Origin: Ceratobasidium sp. AG-K
Lineage: Eukaryota; Basidiomycota; Agaricomycetes; Cantharellales; Ceratobasidiaceae
Direction: 5' to 3'
Assembly (NCBI GenBank): GCA_037039685.1
Contig: JAWNGF010000001.1
Span: forward strand, 9,300,001 to 9,364,000
Length of the DNA stretch: 64,000 nt
A model generated the notes under the pieces. It was not told where the DNA came from. It saw only the letters and a program-made list of their open reading frames with translations, and ran no database searches. This document shows positions 1 through 10,309 of the stretch, piece after piece; within the stretch, counting starts at the first letter, position 1, and the number at the start of each line of letters is the position of its first letter. The position numbers and the translations under genes are program-made.

Positions 1-536
1 GGTCTGATATCGAGTGATTGATACTGTGACCACCCTGGTGTCTTGCAATCAGCAATACTAGATTATCGACGCTGAGAACCTCTATCCCACTTAACATAAG
101 GCCACAGCTCCGGACTCTCAAGCATCCCCCTGCTCTTCCGTCCCAGGGCTTTCCCGAGGGTCCAAAACCAACTTGCGTCGTCGGCAGCCAAGCAGACATG
201 AAAGCGTTCCCAGAGGAACGGCAAATAAATCTTCCTAGCAAGTCGACAAGTCTGGGAGAGCGCTCGCAAGGCCACGAATCTCACGTAGAAATTGGGCGAG
301 CCGTATTTGTTGACAACATAAGGATTCGCCAAAATATGTTCCAGTTGTATTTCCGGAAAATACGCTAAAAGCATGAGTATCAGCTCGTGAGGGAGAGACA
401 ATAACCCCTTTCTGTTTTGTTCCGTTGAGCCCGGGGCCTGTTTATCAGAAGGGATATTTTCCCGATTGACAGATGTAACCCCATTCGTGCTTTCAGCCTG
501 AGATTTCTTCACCCTTTTCTTGGGATTTGAAGGCAT
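1..536 (-). CDS. F-box/LRR-type protein, 5' part (cut by left edge)
   Basis: This is the N-terminal exon of an F-box protein whose remainder lies left of the window. The start chosen (536) gives a basic N-terminus beginning MPSNPKKR, matching the paralog that starts at 10091 (MPSRMGKR). An F-box-like segment follows (SLPHELILMLLAYFP), then the paralog-conserved stretch with RALSQTC, LPFLWERF and ELWPYVK. In the paralog the first intron begins right after the equivalent of the last motif, and a similar GTGGGA donor-like site is present here near position 93. A second exon probably starts within the first 25 bases (V-S-I-T-R-Y-Q resembles the paralog's V-V-T-I-T-M-S-G-F-Q), but the acceptor is unclear. 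F-box proteins act as substrate adaptors of SCF ubiquitin ligases; the substrate is unknown. The upstream open frame to 683 is probably not translated. Confidence 0.7.
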
Positions 537-1383
537 AAGAGAATTGTAGAAATGATACAAGGTGGTTGACGTGGGGACAAGGTTAGCTTGGCCGTAATGT
601 CCCAAGGGCGTCCAACTCCGTCGGTGATATTGGTGGCTGGGGATGTGTGCCGGGACCCGGCCATAACACCCGTAAATACACAAACAAAACGCGCTTAGTT
701 GATTGCTAACGATTTGTCATGTTAGAGTAGATTCTGGCTCATAAACTTGCTAGCTGCTACCCTGTCGGCATGGGTTAGTTATAAAAAAACAAAGCTAGAA
801 GCAATTAGAGACTGCCCCAGGTTCTGAATCCTGAGGTCGCGCACACCGTTTCCTTCCAACAGCCGCAAACCCCACAAAGCCGAACGAGCATTTCTCGACA
901 CACAGGGCCTCGTACAGATAGAACTAATTGTATGCGCCTCTATTAGAGCTTCCGCTGCTTAAGCTAGACATTACTTTCAGAGCTTTGAAATTTTAAGCGA
1001 AGGTCGTGGCGCTGTACCACTCTTTAATATGAACCGACAGGATCTATATAGCCAAGCAGCAAAAATACGGCACTCTTAGGAATAATATCTACCAGTAATT
1101 GGGGCACGGGTTTACGATATTCAGTTTTATATACGGTTGCTGAGGGATTGGGCGTGCAATGCCGAGAATTGTTACAAAGAATAGGTGAATCATACCACGA
1201 CTAGTAGAACCAGTGTCAAGTCGCGTACGGAGCCAGCACCAACGCATCTGGCCTAATAACACTACTCCGGCTTTATATTTGATCAGATGCGTGCCAATTA
1301 ACTAAATAGAACGTGGATAAAACCTATTACACAATGGTAAGAATAAGATTGGTAGAAATACTCTCCCAGAGAGACTAAACGCC
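537..1383. other. Intergenic, no gene seen
   Basis: AT-rich sequence between the edge F-box gene and the remnant of the next F-box copy. No open frame with family resemblance and no clear repeat was found on either strand. Confidence 0.5.
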
Positions 1384-2402
1384 TTAGTTTGGGGCCACAG
1401 GACCCTCCACTACTTTCTCTGGGCGGCGGTCGTGGGGAAACCCACGTGCATAATTTTGCGGGGTGGGGAATGTTGGGACGCGCACTACCTGAGGGTTAGT
1501 CTGCAAACCCTGTAGCTCCGATACCTGCGCGTCTGCGTTCGAGTTTCCACCGCGCCTTTTCTTGGACTTATTAGAAGACGATTTGGAACGTGCACAGGTC
1601 TGAAGTGCTACACTAGCAAGCTTCACTAGGTTGCTATCAACTCCACAGTCGAGCTCTATCACCCGAAGTGTGGGGAAGGCACAGCATACTTCGATGGACT
1701 CCGTCGCCTGGAGATACGTTAGTAAACGCTCCTCGAGTTCCTTGATATAGGGGCTAACCACATCCCCATATTCAGTCTTTATCCGGATATCCTAGGTGGT
1801 GGGTTCTTTTTGCTCAGACCTAGGAGAGATACAAGTTTCAATATTAAGAGACGGGTAAACATTACAAGAAACGGACGGACGTTTTAAAAGCACTTGTCCA
1901 GGCGCAATACCTATAAGGACCTCAAGTTTGGTACATCCGCCTTTTGCCAGCGCTCTAACAAGTCTCCCCCCACTGTCCTCGACGCAAGCAACCTCACGGA
2001 TATTTGGGCAACAGCGCAGAACCTCGTGTGCTCAGCTCGGCAGGACAATCTGCTGAATGCTTGGGAAGACATTCCCTCGAATGCCGTTTTAATAGCGGCG
2101 GTCATCGCCGAACGAGCATGTGGGATCTCGAGGGTATGTACGTTCGGCAGAGAACGAAGCAGCTCAACGAATGGGGGAAGCAATGCAGCGGGCTGAAACC
2201 GGGTAAGTGTGACCTTTATCACTCTGTAATTGTGTCATTGGCCCGTGCCTAGTTAATAATGGTATAACCCACTTAACATAATGCCATAGATGTCTGCTAT
2301 TCAAAGGGCCTTTGCTCTTTCTTTCCATCGCCTAACACTATGTTCTTTGGTTATCGTCGGGCAGCAAGACAGCACAATCGAGATAGTCTCCTCCCGAAGT
2401 GA
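1384..2402 (-). pseudogene. F-box/LRR pseudogene, 3' part (left of copia insertion)
   Basis: This is the downstream part of the F-box gene whose 5' part is at 8316-8454. Just left of the insertion the frame continues the F-box in phase (SLREETISIVLSCC), then runs into ERKSKGPLN and LWHYVK. About 70 codons present between these blocks in both paralogs are missing. A GTGGGT donor and TTACAG acceptor lead to KVIKVTLTRFQP and PPFVELLRSLPNVHTLEI, which align with the intact paralog at 8744-10091. After TAFEG the homology continues only in another frame (FPSIQQIVLP, then a TGA, then HEVLRCCPNIREV), so there is a one-base shift plus a nonsense codon. The last block (FPTLRVIELDC, QTCARS, VVRVPTFP) matches the paralog's C-terminus and ends at 1384. 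The lesions together make a functional product unlikely. Confidence 0.85.
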
Positions 2403-2407
2403 GAGTA
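2403..2407. repeat. Target-site duplication GAGTA (left)
   Basis: Five bases GAGTA lie immediately left of the left LTR and are repeated at 8311-8315 immediately right of the right LTR. A 5-bp duplication is the size expected for Ty1/copia integration. Confidence 0.95.
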
Positions 2408-2597
2408 TGTTGAACGCTGCAGAACAATGTATCTCAGCGGGCAGCGTGATAGACGAAGCCAACTCGTATTACCTGCAGAACAATGTATCTAAGGTACAGT
2501 GTGAGACAGGTACTACGAGAGAAACATGAAAGACGAAACATACCTCAGCGGGCAGCGTGAGATCCGGTCATGTGACCTGTCTCTCTATGCTACGACA
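2408..2597 (-). repeat. 3' LTR of copia element (190 bp, internally deleted)
   Basis: Starts TGTTGAACGC and ends TACGACA on the plus strand. It is 81 bp shorter than the other LTR. The missing block is bounded by GCGTGA, present at both ends of the block in the longer LTR, which suggests slippage or recombination between short repeats. A motif TGCAGAACAATGTATCT occurs twice inside the LTR. Confidence 0.95.
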
Positions 2598-2606
2598 CTC
2601 CCACTT
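2598..2606 (-). other. Polypurine tract of copia element
   Basis: On the minus strand the purine run AAGTGGGAG lies directly before the 3' LTR, the expected place for plus-strand DNA priming. Confidence 0.75.
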
Positions 2607-2783
2607 GAAGTCCGAACGCACCTAAGAACGGACTTCACAACCCCAATGAAGCGAAAAAGAGAGACAGAAAAAAGAAAGAGAAAGAGCGCAAAGAGAACAA
2701 AGAAAAACAAAGAAAGAAAAAAAAACAAAAAAACAAAAGGGACAAAACCAGAGACAAAAACGTAAGAAGCGGCAGCAAAGGCA

Positions 2784-5700
2784 TCAAGTCGAGGCCGGTT
2801 TACTGTATGATATCCCGAAGCGGAGCAGAGCGAGCAGCTCGTTAAACCTAGGCCTAGGCAAAGCCTTCGTGCAAATGTCGGCAACATTCTCCGCGCCAGG
2901 GACCCAGGTCAGCTCGATATCCCCGCTACGGACGAGTGCACGCGAGTAGTGAAAATTGATTGAAACGTGCTTGGTTCGACCACTAAAGCCCTCGCTAAGA
3001 GCCATCTTCATTGCCGACTGAGAGTCCATGCGAATATCAAAGGGCTTTGACGTATCAAGCTGGAAATCGGTTGCCAATCGCCTCAGCCAGACAGATTGAG
3101 TAGCACACTCGTATAGTGCGGCGTACTCGGCCTCAGCCGACGACTTTGAGACACACTGTTGCTTGATCGCCTTGTGCGAGATGGCGCCTCCGGCGAGAGT
3201 GAATACGTAACCCGTGTAGGAAACAAAGTCACGAGTGTCTCCGCCATGATCGCTATCCGAGTAGCCCACGAGATGGAGTCCGCTGCCACGAGTGTAAACG
3301 ATACCCGAGTCATAAGTAGTCCGTAAATAGCGAACCACACGCATCAGCGCAGACCAATGTAACGGACCAGGGAGTTTTGCATGCTGACCAAGGAACGAGC
3401 AAGCAAAGGAGATGTCGGGTCGAGAACCGTTCGCGAGCCAGTTTAAAGAGCCAAGGATCCTGCTATACGACTTGTCACGCATGAAGTTTGCATCCTCCAC
3501 ACTCAGAGGAACCTCGCCAACGTCTGAGCCATGAACGGGGAGCTGTAAACCAGCCTCCATCGGTGAGTAGACGGGTTTGCAGTCTTCAAGGCCCAACTCT
3601 TTCAGCAGGTTTCGCACGTATTTCCGCTGCAGAAGTCTCGTCGTGCCCGTCTTGCGGTCGCGCTCGATCTTGAGTCCCAGAATCTGCCTGACCTTGCCCA
3701 AGTCCTTGAGCTGGAACGCCTCGGATAGGAGTGCCTTAGATGCGGTCATAGCTCTGGGGGTAGGCGCAAGGATCGTAAAGTCGTCGACATAGACAAGAAC
3801 CCAGACACGACTGCAGTCATCGAGGTCTTTGAAAAACAAGCAAGGGTCGTAAGCTGACTGAGTAAACCCGACGCGAATGAAAACCTTCATGGCATGACGC
3901 ATCCAGAGATAGCCCGCTTGCTTCAGGCCATAGACTGCCTTGTGTAGACGCAGCGCGAGCTTGTCACGAGAAACATCGGGTGGGAGCTTGGAGTCTGGGA
4001 ATCCGTCCGGGATGCGAAGATAGATCTCGCGATCGACCTTGGCATGCAGGAACGCCGTCTTCACGTCCATTTGGTGGATTTCCCAGTCCTTCTCGGTGCC
4101 AATGCTGACCATAAGTTTCAAGGTCTCGGGTCGTGCCGTTGGTGATGAAGTCTCCCCATAGTCCAGGCCTTCCTTCTGCAAGTTCCCGAGTACAACATAA
4201 CGGACCTTGAGTCGATCAATAGTGCCGTCGGCATTCGTCTTGCACACGTAGACGGGTTTGGTTCCAAGACATCGACGTCCTTTTGGTGCACTGACCACGC
4301 TGTAGACACCAAGATCCTTCCAAGATTCAAACTCGGCCAGGGTACTGCGCTGCCAATCGCTCGCGAGTGGGTCCTTCAGCATCTGCCGGTATGTAGACGG
4401 GGCTGGAGGGACAATAACGACTGACGCAGAAGTGCCATCACGCATCTTCCACGTGGGTCTACGCTCGCGGGTTGATCGCCGAGGAAGCTTTGCCTCAACT
4501 TCAGGCGGTAGCGACGACGCCTTCTCGGTCCAGTCTGGTTCAATGGGTTGATCCAGTAAATCCACAGGCACAGGTTCATCATCGTCTCCCACTTGACCAG
4601 CCACATGTTGTCCAGATATCGGCACGATCTCATCAACTTCCTGTGACTCGGAGCCAGAGACCGTCTCCTCCACCCCCTCCTGCGACGAGGGAAGGAAGGC
4701 ACCTTCCAGTTCATCCAGTGGGAACGACTCCGCAGGGCACGCACCTAAGCTCGACGACTCGTGAAAGACCACGTCCCGACAGCGAAGGACTTTGACCGAA
4801 CCTTTCACGCGCAGCCTCCAGGCCTTTGCCATCTCATCATAGCCGAGGAACTGGCATTCGATCGAACGGGGCTTGAGGGCCTTGGCGCTTCCTGACGTGT
4901 CGACCGCAAAGCACTTGGAGCCGAAGATTCGGAGCTGGGAGACAGAAGGGCGAATACCAGTCCAAGCCTCAAAAGGGACAACATTGAGCGCAGAATGAGG
5001 GGATCGATTCATGATGTACACCGCAGTATGAACACACTCAGCCCACCAACCCACAGACAGACCCGCATCAATCAGCATTGCCCTAACCCGTTCCTTCAGA
5101 CTTCGATGCTTGCGCTCAGCTCGACCGTTCTGCTGGGAGCTGTGAGGCGTCGAGGTCTGGTGGGCAATGCCTGAATCAGCAAGGTACTTGGTCCATTGGT
5201 CAGAGAGGTACTCGCCGCCATTGTCAGAGCGGATCGTCTTCAGTACCCGACCAGTCTGGGTGGTCACTCGCTTGTGCCATGTTTGGAAGGTGTCAAAAGC
5301 TTGGGATTTTGATTTGAGAACGCAGACCCAGAGATAGCGAGTCGCATCGTCAAGCAGGACCATCCAGTAGCGGGCGCCACCAACCGAGGTAGGGAAGGGA
5401 CCAGACAGGTTGGAGTGAACCAGCTCCAGCGGTGCAGACACATGGGAGTCCGAGATGGGGAATGCAGAGCGAGTAGCCTTGGCAAGGGCGCATTTGTCAC
5501 ATTCGGCGAGACGAACCAGGGAATCCGGGAGACCATGTACTAGCGAACCAGAAGCAAGTTTTGAAAGGTTGGACGTGCCCAGATGTCCAAAGCGTCGATG
5601 CCAAAGTACCGCTTCGTTGATCGACGAGGCAGCCACTGCCGAATTTGCCTCGATGGACAGGGGTTCCAGCGAAACAGGAATTCGCCACACTCCATTCAAG

Positions 5701-7958
5701 GGCCAGGCAATGCCTATAAGCGAGGAATCGGGGCCCTTCACTGGGGTAGCGCCATAAGGGTTCCATTCGACAACGCCTCCAGCGGCCATCAGTCTCCAAG
5801 TAGAGAGAAGGGTCCTCCCAGCGTCAGGCACAAAGTAGGCATCGGGTAGGTAACACCATATAAGTCCTTGTGGCGACAAAGTGGGGATCACCATGTCGCC
5901 AACGCCCAACGCGAATCCCTTCCGATCCTTGTAGAGTCCACTAATGGTAGGTCGCTCATGCATGCCAAACTCTCGGTAATTGACGAAGAATGCCCGTTGG
6001 TTGACCAGGTGATGGGAAGTCCCGGAATTGACAATGATGAAGCCCGAATCGTCTTCAACGCTCACGGTCATAGCCGTCGCCTCATTGGCCCAACCAGGAA
6101 CCGACAAGGACCAGGTAGACACCTTAACTAGGGATGCCTTGGCCGTCTCTGGAGGGGCTGCTGATTTGCCGGTCGCCGAGGCACCTGGCGCAGGCGTGGC
6201 ATCGTCCTTGGGCTTGGGCTTGTCTCCACGGGAGTCCTTCTTGCCGTCCCTGCGCCATTTGTTTGCGCGGTCACTGCCAAAGGTCGCAATCCACTTCATG
6301 GACACCGGACAGGACCCGGAACCAATCGAATGGCCAGGCTGACAGCAGTCATAGCAGAGGTTACAAGGGCAGGAAGGGTTGCTCTGAGCAGCAAACGTGG
6401 TAGCCCCTAGATTCGGGCGGGATGAACGCAACAAGGACTCTAATTCGAGACAACGAGCAACACTACGGATACCAACAATGGTCTCAGCCAACGGCTTCGG
6501 ATCCAGCTCCATGTTGAGGACGGTCTGCCTCCAAGAGGGCGGAAGACTCATGAGTAGCGTGTGCCGTTGATCTCCATCTGGCATAGGTTGACCAAGCATA
6601 CTCATCTCAGTAAAGAGATGCTTGAGTTTCATCATGTGCTCCTCAATAGAGGCACCCTCAGGCATCCGCAACAACTGAATCTGCAAATGGATGGCGCTAG
6701 CACGGCTTTCTGTCAAAGGTGCGTGAATCTCGCGTAGCACCCTCCAGACCAAAGCCGCTGAAAGATTGTCCTCCACATACGGGTACTGACTGGGGTCAAG
6801 CGCATTGACAATCACCTCGCGGACCAGGCCCTCCTGGAAACGCCAAAGGCAAAAGGCCTCCTCATTGAGAGGATGCGGCGGAATGACTGCGGCGTCAATG
6901 TACTGTGAGAGCTCTCACACGCTAAGTGAGTCCCAGACACAACGCGACCATGTTAAATAATTTCCGTCCACCAGCTTCATATCTTTCAGACCATCCGCCA
7001 CGCTCTTGATCATCGCCACGAAGCCCTTTTGATTGTCGAAGAAGTCACCGGGCTGTGCTACCGGGGCAACCACAGGGGTGGGCGCAGGCAACCGCCACTG
7101 AGGACCGTAGGGACGCTGGGGCTGGGGGGGGGCGTATTGATAGGGCTGGTGCGCTGGTGGATGATACAGAGGCTGGGTCGGCAAGGGGTAACCAGGCTGC
7201 GGATAATGGTTTGGCATGGCCCCAGGACCAGGTGTTGGGGGCGCGTATGCGGGGAATGGCTGGGGAGCATGGGGAAACTGTTCCGCGAAGGAAGGGGGAG
7301 GGACATAATGCGCCAGATTAACAGGGGACCAAGGAGGAGACACAGGGGCAGGTGAACCGACGTGTGTATTGGCTAGGTAGTCAGCAATACGATCTATGCT
7401 TGGATGGTCGCTTGCAGCTGGAGAGTCGGAGCCGTCAATCAGAGTCCCCGTAGGACTCGCCGGACGCGCTATAAAGTCGGCAGCGTCTAGCTCCGGGCAA
7501 TCAACAATCAACTGAGGCGGAGCATAGGGGGCAGGTGGAACATAGGGGGCAGGAGTCGGGCTCAACGGAGCATGGAAAGCAGGCATGTCTGGACAAATAC
7601 CATAGGGAGAGCTAGACGCAATTGAGCGAGCGATATCAAAAACAAGTGGCTGCTCCGGACGCGGGGCACTGGAGGTCGCCCAAGGAACAGCAGTACGTTG
7701 CGGGTCAGGGAGACCGGCAAATGTATGCGGGGGCTCAAGACCATAGCCTGGGCCTGGAGCACGCAGCGCCGCAGGGTACGCAAGCCGGGCGTCACGCCAA
7801 TCCAGGGAATGCTGGTAGACTGTGGACGAGGGGTACTGAGGTATAAGCGCGCTACCTCCCACTCGACCTTCATAGATACCCGTCATTGACGGGGTAGAGG
7901 ACGGCGCCATTGGCACATGCGAGCCAGAGGGTCTATGATTAGAACGCCCCGGAAACAT
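2784..7958 (-). pseudogene. copia gag-pol polyprotein with in-frame TGA
   Basis: One reading frame runs from the ATG at 7958 to a stop at 2784, broken only by a TGA at 6915-6917. Upstream is a proline-rich leader followed by the start of the gag domain (NYLTWSRCVWDSL). Downstream the same frame resumes the gag domain (UBN2-type), with a variant zinc knuckle near 6355 (CYDCCQPGH...C). The protease site reads NSG where D-S/T-G is expected. The integrase has an HHCC zinc site (HRRFGHL, CDKCALAK), then a core whose first catalytic Asp is Asn (HSNLSGP), while the later D (RSDNGGEY) and E (QQNGRAERKHR) are kept. RT has the intact YVDD box and RNase H has the SDSDHGGD and SSAEAEY motifs. The TGA lies inside the gag domain, before the zinc knuckle, so it looks like a nonsense mutation rather than a gag-pol recoding site. 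Confidence 0.93.
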
Positions 7959-8029
7959 AATCAGCACAGTATCAGACGGACGCGGAGTTGGCTAATAAAA
8001 TAAACAACAATCCGTCAAACGCAAAGGAT

Positions 8030-8039
8030 GCTCATAACC
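8030..8039 (-). other. Primer-binding site (initiator tRNA-Met anticodon region)
   Basis: On the minus strand the ten bases GGTTATGAGC follow the 5' LTR directly. Their complement GCTCATAACC corresponds to the anticodon stem-loop of eukaryotic initiator tRNA-Met (CAU anticodon). Several copia elements (Drosophila copia, yeast Ty5) prime from a half-tRNA of this kind. The match is read by eye. Confidence 0.75.
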
Positions 8040-8310
8040 TGTTGAACGCTGCAGAACAATGTATCTCAGCGGGCAGCGTGATAGACAAAGCCAACTCATA
8101 TTACCTGCAGAACAATGTATCTAAGGTACAGTGTGAGACAGGTACTACGAGAGAAACATGAAAGACGAAACATACCTCAGCGGGCAGCGTGATAGACGAA
8201 GCCAACTGAGGAAACCCCAATAGGGGTGTGAGTCTGAAATAGGGTGCGGAATAGGAGATGCGCCCGTGCGTGAGATCCGGTCATGTGACCTGTCTCTCTA
8301 TGCTACGACA
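8040..8310 (-). repeat. 5' LTR of copia element (271 bp)
   Basis: Full-length LTR with the same ends as the left copy. It carries two copies of a block beginning CAGCGGGCAGCGTGATAGAC, one of which is lost from the left LTR. Confidence 0.95.
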
Positions 8311-8315
8311 GAGTA
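8311..8315. repeat. Target-site duplication GAGTA (right)
   Basis: Matches 2403-2407. Removing 2408-8315 restores a continuous F-box reading frame on the minus strand. Confidence 0.95.
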
Positions 8316-8454
8316 GACCTTTTCTGCTGCTACTCGGGGTGGATACGAGGGCCACAGCTTCGTTTGGTGGTTCGTGCTCGAGCTCTGACCGGGGACTGGG
8401 ATTCCTTTTGGGTGCTGCTGCCCTTTTTGCGCATTTCCTAGACTTCGGGGGCAT
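8316..8454 (-). pseudogene. F-box/LRR pseudogene, 5' part (right of copia insertion)
   Basis: Begins with an ATG at 8454 and a basic N-terminus (MPPKSRKCAKRAAAPKR) like those of the two neighbouring paralogs (MPSNPKKR, MPSRMGKR). The frame is open to the insertion point, where KGLL meets SLREE on the far side of the retroelement. This corresponds to KGLLSLPHE in the edge paralog, so the element landed at the first residues of the F-box. The rest of the pseudogene is at 1384-2402. Confidence 0.85.
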
Positions 8455-8743
8455 TATGGATGCCGATGAACTTAGGCGGTTGTTGGCTCGTGATCACTGA
8501 TGCTTGGAGTTGAGAAAACGGCGTCAAGCTCGACCCGTGGCTAAATGAATGGATCACGTGCAAATGCCAGGCGAATGTAGCGCAAGCACCAAACTCGATA
8601 TAGTCTACTGGGTCTATCAAGGAGACAACCAATGAGTTGTGGAAACTGCAGATCATTGTTCAAGTTATGTTATTTAGTAACTAGCCAACAAGTCCGACCA
8701 AGGGCCTCACAAGCAGTACAATCGCATACATCGTGCAACATCA

Positions 8744-10091
8744 TCAGTCAATGGGAAACTCTTCGACTCGATTGGGAGTATGCGCAATCGTATAATGGCC
8801 AAACTTACTGAGTACGGAAGGGAAATATAGAACACGAACGACTCTAGGACAGTCATACAAGTCCACGCTTTCGGCAGCTTTAGCCTTGCTACGGCTCACC
8901 CTTACCTTATCAGGAACTTTGTAATTTGCACATGCACGCAGTGTGCTAGTAGCATTCTCGATATAGGTTTCGATGTCCGCTGTGACTGTCTTGCACTCAA
9001 GCTCCAGAACACGTAGTGAAGGAAACTTGGAGCAAGCCAGAATGGTATCACTTATTGCTTTCTACGGTAGGCACGTCGTGAGTCGAACGGAACGCCAGCT
9101 CGGAAATTAAATACAATCACTCACGGTTGCTTGCCCCCAAGTCGTGATCCGAATACACCTCAGTGGTGGACTCCTTAGGCTTAGTCCTAGGCGTAGTTGG
9201 GTCGTGGGATTGAACACTATGGATAAATACTATTCACTGGAGAGTGGGACTCACGTTGCATCATATTGAATCCAGGAACAACGCCTCCAATTAGCTCGAG
9301 CTTGCTACATCCTCCTCGATACAGGGCTTCGAATACTCTTCTGCCATCGTCGTCTCTTTTACAAATTACTTCTCGAACCGAGGGGCAACATTGCAGAATC
9401 TCATGCGCACGGGCTGGTAGAATGATCTTCTCAATTGCTGGGAAAATGCTTCCTTCAAAGGCGTTCTTGAGTGCCTTGGCCATTCCCAAAGACATGTGCT
9501 GTATCTCAAGGGTGTGGACATTAGGGAGATTATGAAGTAGCTCGACAAATGGAGGGAGTGCTGTCTTGGGCTGAAATCCAGACATTGTAATCGTTACAAC
9601 TCTGCGATCCCCAGATGAGTGGTTTCTACAGGAGTATGTCTACCTACCCACCGAACATGAGGCCACAAATAATTGCTTTCCAATAGCCCCCGGCTTCGCG
9701 TCTCCAGCGCCAGTCCAAGCGCTCGATACCAATTCATCTTTGTGCATAGAACAACCTGAAATCTCTCCCAGAGTAGCGGTAAAAACAAGTGTCTTAAATT
9801 TCGACACGTTTGAGAAAGTGCACGCAGAGTCTGGAACCTCGTGAAGAGTTCAGGATCGGTTAAGCAGTCAGAACGTGCAAGGCAATGCTCAGTGCCTATC
9901 GGGGGATAGTACGAGACGATCATAGATATGAGTTCGTTTGGCAGCCTTGAGAGCCCAGTGCAGACTACGCTTGTGGAGGATGGGGCATGAGCACTGGGCG
10001 AAGCGTGAATAGGCGCGGGCTTGACTTCACTTTCCACGCTGGAATTCAGAGTAGCTGTTTTTCTTGCTCGTTTTCCCATCCTCGAAGGCAT
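8744..10091 (-). CDS. F-box/LRR-type protein, intact copy
   Basis: Four exons can be joined in phase: about 10091-9652, 9601-9255, 9216-9125 and 9061-8744. The basic N-terminus is followed by an F-box-like segment near residues 45-65 (SRLPNELISMIVSYYPP), then RALSQTC and LPLLWERF. The C-terminal half has leucine-rich segments (LPNVHTLEI, SPPLRCIRI, FPSLRVLELEC) as in F-box/LRR adaptors. The first intron (GTGGGT donor, CGCAG acceptor) falls at the same place and phase in the neighbouring pseudogene, which supports the model. Expected role: substrate receptor in an SCF ubiquitin ligase; the target is unknown. No lesion was found, so this is the only copy in the window that looks both complete and functional. 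Confidence 0.82.
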
Positions 10092-10309
10092 AATCTACGA
10101 GATTGCTAGTCAGTGATCAGCAGCCTCGCAAGCCGAATAATCAAGGTTGGCGTTGGATTGGAACGACGAATGTGGAATGATGGCCCTACATATGCATGCA
10201 AGGCGCATACACAAATACAAACAAGCAGTGAAGCCACAGTAGATGAATCCGTGTGGTACGTTGTAAGCTAAACTCGCAAGAAATGATCTCTAATATAAAA
10301 ACAATACGA

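Larger units (their letters stand above)
2408..8310 (-). mobile_element. Ty1/copia LTR retrotransposon, structurally complete, probably inactive
   Basis: The element runs on the minus strand. Both LTRs begin TGTTGAACGC and end CTACGACA on the plus strand. A primer-binding site abuts the 5' LTR and a short polypurine tract abuts the 3' LTR. The coding order is gag, protease, integrase, reverse transcriptase, RNase H, and integrase before RT defines the copia group. It sits inside the F-box of a host F-box gene with a GAGTA duplication. Over their shared 190 bp the LTRs differ by only two substitutions, both CpG to CpA on the plus strand, so the insertion looks fairly recent. An in-frame TGA in gag and altered catalytic residues in protease and integrase argue that this copy cannot transpose on its own. 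Confidence 0.96.

Noticed and set aside
2585..2887. Phe/Leu-rich minus-strand open frame
   Set aside because: It comes from the A-rich plus-strand tract between the pol stop and the 3' LTR and has the composition of a simple-sequence artefact.
6915..6917. Programmed stop-codon readthrough between gag and pol
   Set aside because: The TGA lies in the middle of the gag domain and upstream of the zinc knuckle, not at the gag-pol border. A nonsense mutation is the simpler reading.
2290..8500. A plus-strand open frame that stays open when the copia element is removed (2290-2407 joined to 8316-8500)
   Set aside because: The opposite strand of the same DNA carries clear F-box homology in phase across the join, so the plus-strand frame is an antisense coincidence.
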